Part shown: positions 1-5,187 of the stretch, in pieces
Position numbering within the stretch: position 1 is the stretch's first letter
How the letters are laid out: each line of letters opens with the position of its first letter
Assembly: GCA_003535305.1 (NCBI GenBank)
Contig: DOHL01000017.1
Span: forward strand, 1 to 5,187
Length of the DNA: 5,187 nt
Source of the DNA: Candidatus Acetothermia bacterium
GTDB lineage: Bacteria > Bipolaricaulota > Bipolaricaulia > UBA7950
Direction of reading: 5' to 3'
Notes under the pieces: model-generated
Told to the model about the DNA's origin: nothing
What the model saw: only the letters and a program-made list of their open reading frames with translations
Databases searched by the model: none
Position numbers and translations under genes: made by a program

Positions 1-604
1 CTCGTGCTCGGTCCAGTTCCTCTCTTATTTCACCATTTATTCGCACTTCCCGAGGAGAGACGAGAATCAATTTTACTCCGAAGAGAGCCAGTACAGGCGC
101 AAGTGAGTGCACTGTGCGACCGTAGCGCAAGTCGCCGACAAGCGCAACCTCTCTACCTTCCAGGTCTTTCAGATGGTCGATCATTGTGTAGAGATCGAGC
201 AGAGTCTGCGTGGGGTGGTTCCCACTTCCGTCGCCGGCATTGAGCACAGGAAGAGAGGAGAATTCCGCTGCCAATTGCGCCGCTCCCTCGCGAGGATGAC
301 GGATTACCAGCAGATCGGCATATTGAGCCACTGTCCTCACAGTATCCGCCAGGGTCTCTCCCTTGCCGACGCTCGTCCCTTCTGTCGATGAAAATCCGAT
401 CACCTTGCCGCCAAGACGGTGCATTGCTGTCTCGAATGAAAGGCGGGTGCGCGTGCTTGGCTCAAAAAAGAGAGCCGCCAGTATCTTCCCCTGTGCTATA
501 TCAGTTCCTGTCCGTTGGTAATGCGCCATCTTACGGGCAAGAGCGAGAATCTCCTCAATCTTGTCCCGGGAGTAGTCACGGAGTGTAATCAACCCTTTAC
601 CCAT
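1..604 (-). CDS. pyrB: Aspartate carbamoyltransferase catalytic chain, N-terminal part (cut by window edge)
   Basis: This enzyme condenses carbamoyl phosphate with L-aspartate to N-carbamoyl-L-aspartate, the first committed step of pyrimidine synthesis, in the cytosol. The frame stays open for 201 codons to the window edge, so roughly the last third of a usual ~300-residue chain lies outside. Visible motifs are the carbamoyl-phosphate loop FFEPSTRTRLSFE (residues 46-58, STRTR at 50-54), SVGKGETLADT (78-88, with the active-site loop Lys81), RHPREGAA (102-109, Arg102), NHPTQTLLDL (129-138, His130) and GDLRYGRTVHSL (157-168, Arg163). The first half is the carbamoyl-phosphate domain; the aspartate domain begins near residue 150. 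STRTR with the Lys loop separates it from ornithine carbamoyltransferase. The ATG start overlaps the pyrE stop by 8 bases (ATGGGTAA). A GGTGA Shine-Dalgarno five bases upstream lies inside pyrE. Whether a regulatory pyrI follows cannot be seen. Confidence 0.97.
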   Translation of the reverse strand, partial: MGKGLITLRDYSRDKIEEILALARKMAHYQRTGTDIAQGKILAALFFEPSTRTRLSFETAMHRLGGKVIGFSSTEGTSVGKGETLADTVRTVAQYADLLVIRHPREGAAQLAAEFSSLPVLNAGDGSGNHPTQTLLDLYTMIDHLKDLEGREVALVGDLRYGRTVHSLAPVLALFGVKLILVSPREVRINGEIREELDRAR

Positions 605-1232
605 TCTGTTCACCGATATATTCCATGATTTTATGATATTCCTCCTCAGTCATGAAATTGGATTTTCCGGATTCTACCTGTCGATAGATCGCTGTGATCA
701 GTTGCACAACGTCAGTCACTGCGGTAAGTTGTAGATTCTCTGCTGTCAGATTTTTCTTTCCGCCTTGCAGGCGATCAATGAGGACGAGTACGTCCTCGAC
801 ATGACATTCATCTTCTCGGAGAGAGGTTGCTGTAGTAACTATACTACCGCCGCTGGTGATCAAATCATCGATTAAGAGAACCCGCATTCCCGGCGTAAAA
901 TTTCCTTCGATTTTCCGACCTGTTCCATGGCGCTTCTGGTGTGAGCGGACATAGATCAGAGGCCTTAACAGGCGGTTGGCGATCACCGCAGCGAGTGAGA
1001 GTCCGGCGGTAGGAACACCACAGATAAGATCGTAATCCATCTTCTTTTCAGTGATCATATCGATATAAAGGTCGCATATGCGATCAAAGATCAGGGGATA
1101 GGAAGGCAGAACGCGCAGGTCAAGATAATACGGGCTGTGCACACCGGACGCCAGGGTAAAATCACCGACCTTAAGCGCTCCTGATACAGAGAGATAGTCG
1201 GCCAGCAGATCACTATGGAGTTGATTTATCAT
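597..1232 (-). CDS. pyrE: Orotate phosphoribosyltransferase
   Basis: This enzyme transfers phosphoribose from PRPP to orotate, giving orotidine 5'-monophosphate, the fifth step of UMP synthesis, in the cytosol. From the chosen ATG the protein has 211 residues, a normal length for the family. It shows FTLASGVHSPYYLDLR (25-40, the orotate/PRPP-contacting N-terminal motif), CGVPTAGLSLA (71-81), the flexible catalytic loop region VRSHQKRHGTG (95-105, with Arg96, Lys100, Arg101 and His102) and the PRPP-binding signature VLLIDDLITSGGS (118-130). The frame is open further upstream, with ATGs at 1277 and 1262, but those starts would add residues that overlap the end of pyrF and lack a good ribosome site. 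I prefer 1232 because AAGGAG lies upstream, although its 12-base spacer is long. pyrF ends 7 bases before, and pyrB starts inside the last codons. Confidence 0.96.
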   Translation of the reverse strand: MINQLHSDLLADYLSVSGALKVGDFTLASGVHSPYYLDLRVLPSYPLIFDRICDLYIDMITEKKMDYDLICGVPTAGLSLAAVIANRLLRPLIYVRSHQKRHGTGRKIEGNFTPGMRVLLIDDLITSGGSIVTTATSLREDECHVEDVLVLIDRLQGGKKNLTAENLQLTAVTDVVQLITAIYRQVESGKSNFMTEEEYHKIMEYIGEQNG

Positions 1233-1239
1233 CGATCGG

Positions 1240-2001
1240 TCATTCTCCTTCTGCGCAAGCATGGTTGATCTCATCATTGATCAAGCGAGCGGCATAAGCA
1301 GGATCATCCGCCTGATAGATCGCTCGGCCGACAATCTCTAAATCAGCGCCGGCGCGGATCGCATCACCCGGCCTTGCCTCTTGCGCCCCTACCCCGGGAG
1401 CAAGGATGAGCATCTCGTTTCCCAGACGGCTTCGTGCTGATTCAACCTCAGCAGGCCGGGTAGCAGGAGCGATTACCCCATCGGCAGTATGTTCCACAGC
1501 AAACTCTGCCAAAGCATCGGCACAGGGAGTGATAAAAAGAGAGCTTCCGGGATGGGACATATTGATCACCAAAATCACTCCGCGTTCTTTTTCACGCGCA
1601 ACGGCGAAGAGACCATCTAATGACTTTTCAAATCCCACAAACGGATGAGCTATCAGGCCGTCAAAGCCGATGCCGTAGAGATGGCGGGCGATCCACTCCG
1701 CAGTGTTGTCGATATCTGCTATCTTTACATCACCGATCGTTATCAGGTCGGTGGTGGAAAGGAGCTGCGCAGTGAAGTCAAGACCGAGAGCGAGGATGAG
1801 TGGATAGTTAATCTTTACTGCTGCCAGATAAGGAGCAGCTTTTACCAGGATTTGTGTCGCGCGATGCAAGAGCGAGGTACGTGCCTGTGCGCGTTTTACT
1901 TCCGATAGGGAATAGATATCTTCGGCAAGATCAAGAGCCAATACAAGACGACTTTTTTGTTGCGTAATTTTTTCTTTTATCCGCTTGTTAAGTCGCGTCA
2001 C
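1240..2001 (-). CDS. pyrF: Orotidine-5'-phosphate decarboxylase, archaeal sequence type
   Basis: This enzyme decarboxylates OMP to UMP, the last step of de novo pyrimidine synthesis, on a TIM-barrel fold. All expected residues are visible: LALD with Asp24, VKINYP with Lys63, the catalytic DVKIADI (Asp91, Lys93, Asp96), the MSHPGS loop (148-153, Ser149), APGVGAQ (201-207, Gln207) and the phosphate-binding VGRAIY (Arg226). The MSHPG and APGVGAQ wording matches the archaeal-type subfamily rather than the E. coli type. At 253 residues it is longer than the usual ~210-230. The extra length is a ~16-residue lysine-rich N-terminal stretch and a ~17-residue widening between Asp24 and Lys63. The start is a GTG; no ATG exists before the LALD motif, and AAGGAAGGG precedes it by 10 bases. 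It is the first gene of a tight run with pyrE and pyrB. Confidence 0.96.
   Translation of the reverse strand: MTRLNKRIKEKITQQKSRLVLALDLAEDIYSLSEVKRAQARTSLLHRATQILVKAAPYLAAVKINYPLILALGLDFTAQLLSTTDLITIGDVKIADIDNTAEWIARHLYGIGFDGLIAHPFVGFEKSLDGLFAVAREKERGVILVINMSHPGSSLFITPCADALAEFAVEHTADGVIAPATRPAEVESARSRLGNEMLILAPGVGAQEARPGDAIRAGADLEIVGRAIYQADDPAYAARLINDEINHACAEGE
1245..1250 (-). promoter_or_regulatory. Shine-Dalgarno of pyrE, inside the end of pyrF
   Basis: AAGGAG lies within the last codons of pyrF, 12 bases before the preferred pyrE ATG at 1232. The spacing is longer than optimal. It is the only good purine-rich site near any of the three candidate ATGs (1277, 1262, 1232), and it favours the shortest form. 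Ribosomes finishing pyrF would pass directly over it, which suggests coupled translation (inference). Confidence 0.6.
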
Positions 2002-2291
2002 CGAAGAATAACCCTTCCTTTCTATTAATCTCCCTATATACTCAGCACGGGAGATAACTTTAACTTATAAGCGTACTCCTTTTTATTCTCACCTGCAAGT
2101 TGAAAAAGGCGGGGGTCTTGTGTAGCCACAACAGCTCGGAAATCAGTTATTGCGTAGTTTTATGTATAACGATAACAGAGGCCTTCCGGCAACGATGCAA
2201 ACCGAAAAACCTTGATAGCGCAGTCAGTTCGGGCGATTGGTCAATCTGCCGGATGCTGCCAGAAGGTCTCTGCTAAGAATAACAGTCTATC
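2002..2291. other. Intergenic region and probable leader of the pyr operon
   Basis: These 290 bases separate the hydrolase stop from the pyrF GTG, and no coding frame in them looks real. On the minus strand they contain two weak promoter candidates: TTGCCG-18-TATACA at 2192-2163 and TTAAAG-17-TATATA at 2063-2035. There is a small GCC-GGAA-GGC tetraloop hairpin (2182-2191). There is also a TTGTG-GCTA-CACAA hairpin (2117-2130) followed by GACCCCCGCC and five T residues, near 2106-2116. That last block resembles a terminator, but the C-rich strand has no G-rich partner. A CTTATAAG palindrome lies at about 2065-2072. I found no PyrR-binding anti-antiterminator sequence and no recognised riboswitch. 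The pyrF Shine-Dalgarno AAGGAAGGG is at 2012-2020. Confidence 0.6.
2163..2192 (-). promoter_or_regulatory. Candidate sigma70-type promoter for pyrF-pyrE-pyrB
   Basis: TTGCCG and TATACA are separated by 18 bases; each hexamer matches consensus at four of six positions. It would give a leader of about 150 bases before pyrF. A second candidate, TTAAAG-17-TATATA at 2063-2035, would give a leader of about 25 bases. Neither is strong, and the choice between them is unsupported beyond the hexamers. Confidence 0.25.
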
Positions 2292-3659
2292 TTATCCTTC
2301 ACGCGCATGGATCCGTCCGCCTACCCGTAACCACCCGATCGTTCCATCCGGCTTTCGCACAACATCTATCTTTGCATCCTTCAATGGACCATCCATTACT
2401 AATAACCGGTCTTTTTCACACAGGACAAGAGATGCCGGGGGTGGTGCAGGAGGGGGAGGTGAATCTTGGGCCGGAAAACCACGCTTATACGTCATCTGGC
2501 CCACAAGTTTTCCTCCCAGCAAGCCCAGTTCGATACTCATAAATGGGCGGCTATAGCGGCCCACATAAGGAGTCAGTTCTTCTTCGGATGCTTCAATAGA
2601 AACGGGATCTGGGCTTTCCAATCCCAGGTATTTTTTCAATGCCCAGCGGCTTACATCGCGAGTCACCGCTCCACCTCGGTTGGCATTAGTAAGGATAGCG
2701 ATGGCAAACTTATGTTCCGGCACCAGTATAAGCAGAGAGATTTGCCCTATTGTACCCCCGCCGTGCGAGATCTGGCGGGTTCCATTAATCTCATTTATTC
2801 CCCAAGTCAGCCCCCACGTCTCATTGCCCCAAACAGAGGCTTGCGGTGACTGCATTTGCGTCATTGATTCCGCTGAAAGGAGTCTGGTTTTATCGTCTGT
2901 TCTACCATCTCCCAGATGGAACTGTGCATAGCTTAACAAATCCGGCACATTACACGTGATCCCACCAGCAGGATAAGCAGCACGGGGCAGCGGCCAGGGA
3001 CGGGCAATCTGAGTGCCAGTTTCACTGACGTTGTGCCCTACCGCAAAGCGATGGGTCATGACATCACCAGCGTCAAAGTAAGAGCTTTCCAGGCCAAGCG
3101 GTTCAAGCACCAGTTCCTTCAATGTCTCCTGGTAGCTCTTGCCGCTCACCACTTCAATAATATATCCGGCAAGGTAGAAACCGGCATTGTTATAAGACCA
3201 GACTGTGTTGATGGGTGCAAGTTGATCCAAATCGGCCATGTTGGCCATGTACTTGGCTAAGGCATCGTCCCCTGCTCCGGTGTCATCGAAGAAGTCACCG
3301 ACCCAGCCTCCCATATGGGTAAGAAGATGGCGAATTGTAGCCTGAGAAGCCGCTCTTTCATCAGCGACTTTGAAATCCGGTAAATATGTCCGCACTGTTG
3401 CGTTTAGATCCAGTTTGCCCTTTTCAATGAGCCGCATGATAGCCGTACCTGTGAACGTCTTGGTGATCGAACCGATTTGGAATAGCGTCTTATCCGTAAC
3501 AGGCAAAGGGTGATCCGCATTGGTCACTCCAAAACCAGCTGCTGCTGTCTCTCCTTGGTGTAAGATGCCCACAGCAACGCCGGGAACACCTTTTTCTTCC
3601 ATCACCTTGGCAGTAAACTCGCCCAGGTCTTTCCAGTTTGTTTCGTGAGTTGCGCTCAT
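2292..3659 (-). CDS. Serine beta-lactamase-family hydrolase (class C / esterase-like)
   Basis: This is a member of the serine beta-lactamase-related family (AmpC, DD-peptidase and EstB-like esterases), 455 residues. The catalytic fold fills about residues 10-335. It has SITK at 64-67 (nucleophile Ser64, Lys67), the structural HLLTHMGG at 111-118, the YNN triad motif at 156-158 (Tyr156) and HGG at 299-301 as the third motif. Residues from about 350 form a separate C-terminal domain with a YVGRY motif, as in many family members. That domain is interrupted by a proline-rich loop (DSPPPPAPPPAS). No signal peptide or membrane segment is seen, so the protein is probably cytosolic, which argues against a classical periplasmic beta-lactamase. 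The substrate cannot be told from sequence; esterase or peptidase activity is possible. The ATG is well supported by AGGAG six bases upstream (3666-3670). It looks monocistronic. Confidence 0.93.
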   Translation of the reverse strand: MSATHETNWKDLGEFTAKVMEEKGVPGVAVGILHQGETAAAGFGVTNADHPLPVTDKTLFQIGSITKTFTGTAIMRLIEKGKLDLNATVRTYLPDFKVADERAASQATIRHLLTHMGGWVGDFFDDTGAGDDALAKYMANMADLDQLAPINTVWSYNNAGFYLAGYIIEVVSGKSYQETLKELVLEPLGLESSYFDAGDVMTHRFAVGHNVSETGTQIARPWPLPRAAYPAGGITCNVPDLLSYAQFHLGDGRTDDKTRLLSAESMTQMQSPQASVWGNETWGLTWGINEINGTRQISHGGGTIGQISLLILVPEHKFAIAILTNANRGGAVTRDVSRWALKKYLGLESPDPVSIEASEEELTPYVGRYSRPFMSIELGLLGGKLVGQMTYKRGFPAQDSPPPPAPPPASLVLCEKDRLLVMDGPLKDAKIDVVRKPDGTIGWLRVGGRIHAREG

Positions 3660-3742
3660 TTTACTCTCCTATATCAATCGATGGATGTAATGTGAAAACT
3701 CTTTCTTGCACTACTTTATCTTACGCATATGGTGATAATTCT

Positions 3743-3783
3743 CCAGTGAAGCTCCCCGCCTACAAGACGAGGAGCTTCACTGG
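3743..3783 (-). repeat. Long hairpin in the intergenic region upstream of the hydrolase gene
   Basis: The 13-base arms CCAGTGAAGCTCC and GGAGCTTCACTGG are perfectly complementary. On the minus strand the stem extends to 18 pairs, with two G-U wobbles and a five-base UUGUA loop. On the plus strand the same positions would be C-A mismatches, so the full structure suits minus-strand RNA or single-stranded DNA. It lies about 80 bases before the hydrolase start. No run of T follows on either strand, so it is a poor intrinsic terminator. Long GC-rich hairpins of this kind occur at ends of IS200/IS605-type elements and as REP-like units, but no transposase is nearby and no target is known (inference). 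Confidence 0.75.
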
Positions 3784-3799
3784 TTGGGAACGATCCCAA
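3784..3799 (+). repeat. Small inverted repeat upstream of the tRNA promoter
   Basis: TTGGGA and TCCCAA form a six-base stem around an ACGA loop, directly next to the longer hairpin at 3743-3783. It ends 17 bases before the tRNA -35 box. No function can be assigned. Confidence 0.4.
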
Positions 3800-3816
3800 T
3801 AAGGCAATTCCTGGGC

Positions 3817-3846
3817 TTGACAACCAGTGTTCTTATTGGTTAACAT
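3817..3846 (+). promoter_or_regulatory. Promoter of the tRNA-Ile gene
   Basis: A perfect -35 box TTGACA (3817-3822) is separated by 18 bases from TAACAT (3841-3846), a four-of-six match to the -10 box. Transcription would begin near 3853, about eight bases before the tRNA. The position and orientation fit the only plus-strand gene in the window. Confidence 0.65.
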
Positions 3847-3860
3847 ATTACTGCAATAGA

Positions 3861-3934
3861 GGGTCTGTAGCTCAGGTGGTCAGAGCGCTCGCCTGATAAG
3901 CGGGAGGTCCTTGGTTCGAGTCCAAGCAGGCCCA
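3861..3934 (+). tRNA. tRNA-Ile (anticodon GAT)
   Basis: A complete cloverleaf of 74 bases can be drawn. Acceptor arms GGGTCTG and CAGGCCC pair with one G-T wobble. The D arm is GCTC/GAGC. The anticodon stem CTCGC/GCGGG carries the loop CTGATAA, giving anticodon GAT. The T arm is CTTGG-TTCGAGT-CCAAG and the discriminator base is A. The anticodon reads the isoleucine codons AUC and AUU. The 3' CCA is not encoded (the discriminator A is followed by TTT), so it must be added by tRNA nucleotidyltransferase. It stands alone rather than in an rRNA spacer and has its own upstream promoter. Confidence 0.97.
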
Positions 3935-3953
3935 TTTATTTATGGAATTCGGG

Positions 3954-3988
3954 GTCAGAGAATAGAAGTCAGAAGTCAGAAAATAGTG
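3954..3988. repeat. Heptanucleotide tandem repeat
   Basis: Five consecutive 7-base units start at 3954, 3961, 3968, 3975 and 3982: GTCAGAG, AATAGAA, GTCAGAA, GTCAGAA and AATAGTG. Three follow GTCAGAR and the other two are degenerate but in phase. Such heptamer runs occur between genes in many bacteria as short tandemly repeated sequences. Here the run lies just downstream of the tRNA. No coding or regulatory role is evident. Confidence 0.55.
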
Positions 3989-4010
3989 TAAGTATTCAGC
4001 TATTTTAGCT

Positions 4011-4070
4011 TGTAGGGGCACGGCATGCTGTGCCCTGTGCATTCCTACTTCATGGGGCCGTGCCCCTGTG
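4011..4070. repeat. GTAGGGG-type palindromic repeat, copy 1 (degenerate, nested)
   Basis: AGGGGCACGGC (4014-4024) is exactly complementary to GCCGTGCCCCT (4057-4067), giving an 11-bp stem with a 32-base loop. A competing inner palindrome, GGGCACGGCA with TGCTGTGCCC (4016-4035), has one mismatch. The unit begins TGTAGGGGC, like copy 2 at 4116-4143. The loop contains CATTCCTAC, which looks like a decayed right half of the same palindrome. It therefore reads as two fused or partly decayed units (inference). A small AGCTA-TTT-TAGCT stem lies directly before it (3998-4010). Confidence 0.65.
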
Positions 4071-4115
4071 AGAACCACGAACAACATTATCGTTATTGTG
4101 CAACGCATTGCCATT

Positions 4116-4143
4116 GTAGGGGCGTATTGCAATACACCCCTAC
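4116..4143. repeat. GTAGGGG-type palindromic repeat, copy 2
   Basis: This is a 28-base near-perfect palindrome with arms GTAGGGGCGTATTG and CAATACACCCCTAC. Its one mismatch becomes a U-G pair in minus-strand RNA, so the stem is complete for a transcript of the DUF1385 gene. It starts four bases after that gene's stop codon. No T tract follows, so it is not a standard intrinsic terminator, but it could protect the 3' end or slow polymerase between the convergent genes. REP-like dispersed palindromes are the closest known class. Confidence 0.75.
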
Positions 4144-4147
4144 TGAC

Positions 4148-5032
4148 TTATTGCTCTATTGCTGCAGTAACTTTGTTGAGCGCAGCGATTGCCACTTCGA
4201 CCATCTCGTCACTCGGCTGGCCGGTAGTGAGCCGCTGCAGCCATAGTCCCGGCTGGATCAGGATGCGGACCCACAAGCGGTCATAGCGTTTACTACTGAA
4301 TCGCAGCAGTTCGTAAGAGATCCCCGCTATCAGCGGCAAGAGGAGGATACGCGATAATACTCTTACCCATATAGTCGGTGCACCAATGAGCGCAAAGAGC
4401 AGGATGGAGATTATCATCACAATCATCAAGAATGATGTACCGCAACGCGGATGAATAGTAGCATACTTTCGCGCATTATCCACTGTGAGCTCTTCTCTAT
4501 TCTCATAGACGTGGACTACTTTATGTTCAGCGCCATGGTACTGAAAGACTCTTCTTATATCTTTCAACCGTGATATGGCAAAGAGGTATAGAATAAAGAA
4601 GGCTATGCGGATAATCCCTTCTACTAAGCTGTACAGAATAGGGTTCATTTCGATGACCCCCTGAATCTTACCAGAAAGATAGAGCGGTAAGATAACAAAC
4701 CCGCCGACAGCAAGGAGGATAGCAAAGCCAAAAGTAGCAGCAGTGGCCATCTTTCCTAATTGTTCTTCTTCACCGAGAGCCAGGTTGGCTGATATATTGA
4801 GCGCCTTAAAGCCGATCGACAGCATATTGTACAACCGGAACAGGCCGCGTAAAATGGGCACGGAATTGACCCGTTTGAAGCGGTGACGTACGGGAATATC
4901 TTCGAGGATTATGACGCCATCAGTTTCACGACGAACAGCGACCGCAATGCGATCGCTGTTTTGCATCATAACGCCTTCCAACACCGCTTGTCCGCCGATA
5001 ATCGGCGCTGAATTCTCTTTAGTGATCAACAC
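4148..5032 (-). CDS. DUF1385 family membrane protein (YqhQ-like)
   Basis: This is a membrane protein of the DUF1385/YqhQ family, with no settled biochemical function. Family signatures are GGQAVLEGVMM (13-23), HGAEHK (166-171) and HPRCGTSF (194-201); the conserved His and Cys residues could bind a metal, but that is speculation. A soluble N-terminal region to about 95 is followed by four predicted hydrophobic segments near 98-120, 132-154, 200-218 and 222-242. At 294 residues it is close to the usual 280-320, so it looks complete. The start used is a GTG with GGAG five bases upstream (5038-5041). The adjacent TTG at 5029, eight bases from GGAG, is also possible and would drop one residue. Relatives often sit by rpmE, prmC or prfA; here the downstream neighbour is a convergent tRNA, and no prfA follows. 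Confidence 0.93.
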   Translation of the reverse strand: MLITKENSAPIIGGQAVLEGVMMQNSDRIAVAVRRETDGVIILEDIPVRHRFKRVNSVPILRGLFRLYNMLSIGFKALNISANLALGEEEQLGKMATAATFGFAILLAVGGFVILPLYLSGKIQGVIEMNPILYSLVEGIIRIAFFILYLFAISRLKDIRRVFQYHGAEHKVVHVYENREELTVDNARKYATIHPRCGTSFLMIVMIISILLFALIGAPTIWVRVLSRILLLPLIAGISYELLRFSSKRYDRLWVRILIQPGLWLQRLTTGQPSDEMVEVAIAALNKVTAAIEQ

Positions 5033-5110
5033 TTGTTCTCCGTCGTCTTGCGTTTATGAAGTTGCCCAAGCTTCTCTCTCTTAGCGGCGCCACGCATGCT
5101 GACAGAAATT

Positions 5111-5187
5111 TTACATTGGGCAATTGTAGTCAATCTTTTTTGGTTCCTCGCTCTCCAGGCCCTGCACAGTCATTGTACAGGCCATGC
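5111..5187 (-). CDS. Possible 3' end of an unidentified upstream gene (cut by window edge)
   Basis: One minus-strand frame is open from the right edge for 24 codons to a TAA at 5111-5113. It would encode a short acidic tail ending in SEEPKKIDYNCPM. Codon choice (GTG, CAG, GGC, CTG, GAG, AGC) looks plausible for coding, and the gap to the DUF1385 start would be 78 bases. Two in-frame ATGs occur near the edge, so it could also be a tiny complete peptide. I recognise no family. It could equally be chance, since the stretch is short. A hairpin (5158-5183) overlaps it. Confidence 0.3.
   Translation of the reverse strand, partial: MACTMTVQGLESEEPKKIDYNCPM
5158..5183. repeat. Imperfect hairpin near the right edge
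   Basis: GGCCCTGCACA (5158-5168) and TGTACAGGCC (5174-5183) pair with one bulged base and one wobble-type position around a five-base loop. No T run follows on either strand within the window, so termination is not supported. It may simply be part of a coding tail. Confidence 0.35.

Noticed and set aside
4..588. Plus-strand frames of 66-94 codons
   Set aside because: They are antisense to pyrB, whose minus-strand frame has every catalytic motif.
1406..1908. Plus-strand frames of 80 and 87 codons
   Set aside because: They lie antisense to the conserved pyrF coding region and show no family features.
2106..2130. Possible intrinsic terminator with TTGTG-GCTA-CACAA, then a C-rich block and T run
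   Set aside because: The stem adjacent to the T run would need a G-rich partner that is absent; the five-base stem lies too far from the T run.
2212..3260. Several plus-strand frames of 75-127 codons
   Set aside because: They are antisense to the hydrolase gene. They overlap one another in different frames and have low-complexity translations.
3872..4132. Minus-strand 86-codon frame ending in WACLDSNQGPPAYQASALTT
   Set aside because: It is the antisense of the tRNA-Ile gene plus repeat DNA. The LDSNQGP-type tail is a well-known false protein produced from tRNA antisense strands.
4025..4286. Two plus-strand frames of 72-73 codons
   Set aside because: They run through the palindromic repeats and the antisense of the DUF1385 3' end. 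They have no ribosome site and no family features.
5026..5097. 23-codon basic peptide (MRGAAKREKLGQ...) whose TGA overlaps the DUF1385 start
   Set aside because: The overlap would suit a coupled leader peptide, but no Shine-Dalgarno precedes its ATG and it matches nothing I know. Chance is more likely.
5092..5136. TTGACT followed by TAAAAT upstream of the DUF1385 gene as a promoter
   Set aside because: The spacer is only 14 bases, too short for a sigma70 promoter.

Overview
This is a bacterial chromosomal segment of moderate GC content. All protein genes lie on the minus strand, and a single tRNA gene lies on the plus strand. Read in the direction of transcription (right to left), the order is: possible 3' tail of an unidentified gene (edge), a YqhQ-like DUF1385 membrane protein, an intergenic block holding palindromic repeats and a plus-strand tRNA-Ile(GAT), a serine beta-lactamase-family hydrolase, a 290-base gap, and then pyrF-pyrE-pyrB, with pyrB cut by the left edge.

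The host is a bacterium, judging by the DUF1385 protein, good Shine-Dalgarno sites and a sigma70-like tRNA promoter. Its orotidine-5'-phosphate decarboxylase is of the archaeal sequence type. That enzyme type, the hydrolase and the GTAGGGG palindromes would suit Chloroflexota or a candidate phylum, but this is inference and I cannot fix the phylum from the window.

The left 2 kb is a compact pyrimidine-biosynthesis operon. PyrB makes carbamoyl-aspartate, PyrE converts orotate to OMP, and PyrF decarboxylates OMP to UMP. pyrF and pyrE are 7 bases apart, and the pyrE Shine-Dalgarno lies inside the end of pyrF. pyrE and pyrB overlap by 8 bases. Translational coupling along the operon is therefore likely. 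No PyrR-type attenuator or convincing intrinsic terminator was found in front of it.

The centre (3660-4147) is the least ordinary part. It has a long hairpin whose 18-bp stem is complete only in minus-strand RNA, a tRNA-Ile gene with a clear promoter, a run of 7-base repeats, and two GTAGGGG-type palindromes between the convergent tRNA and yqhQ-like genes. I see no CRISPR, complete mobile element, defence system or prophage gene. The window reads as housekeeping genes plus small dispersed repeats, not as a new multi-gene system.
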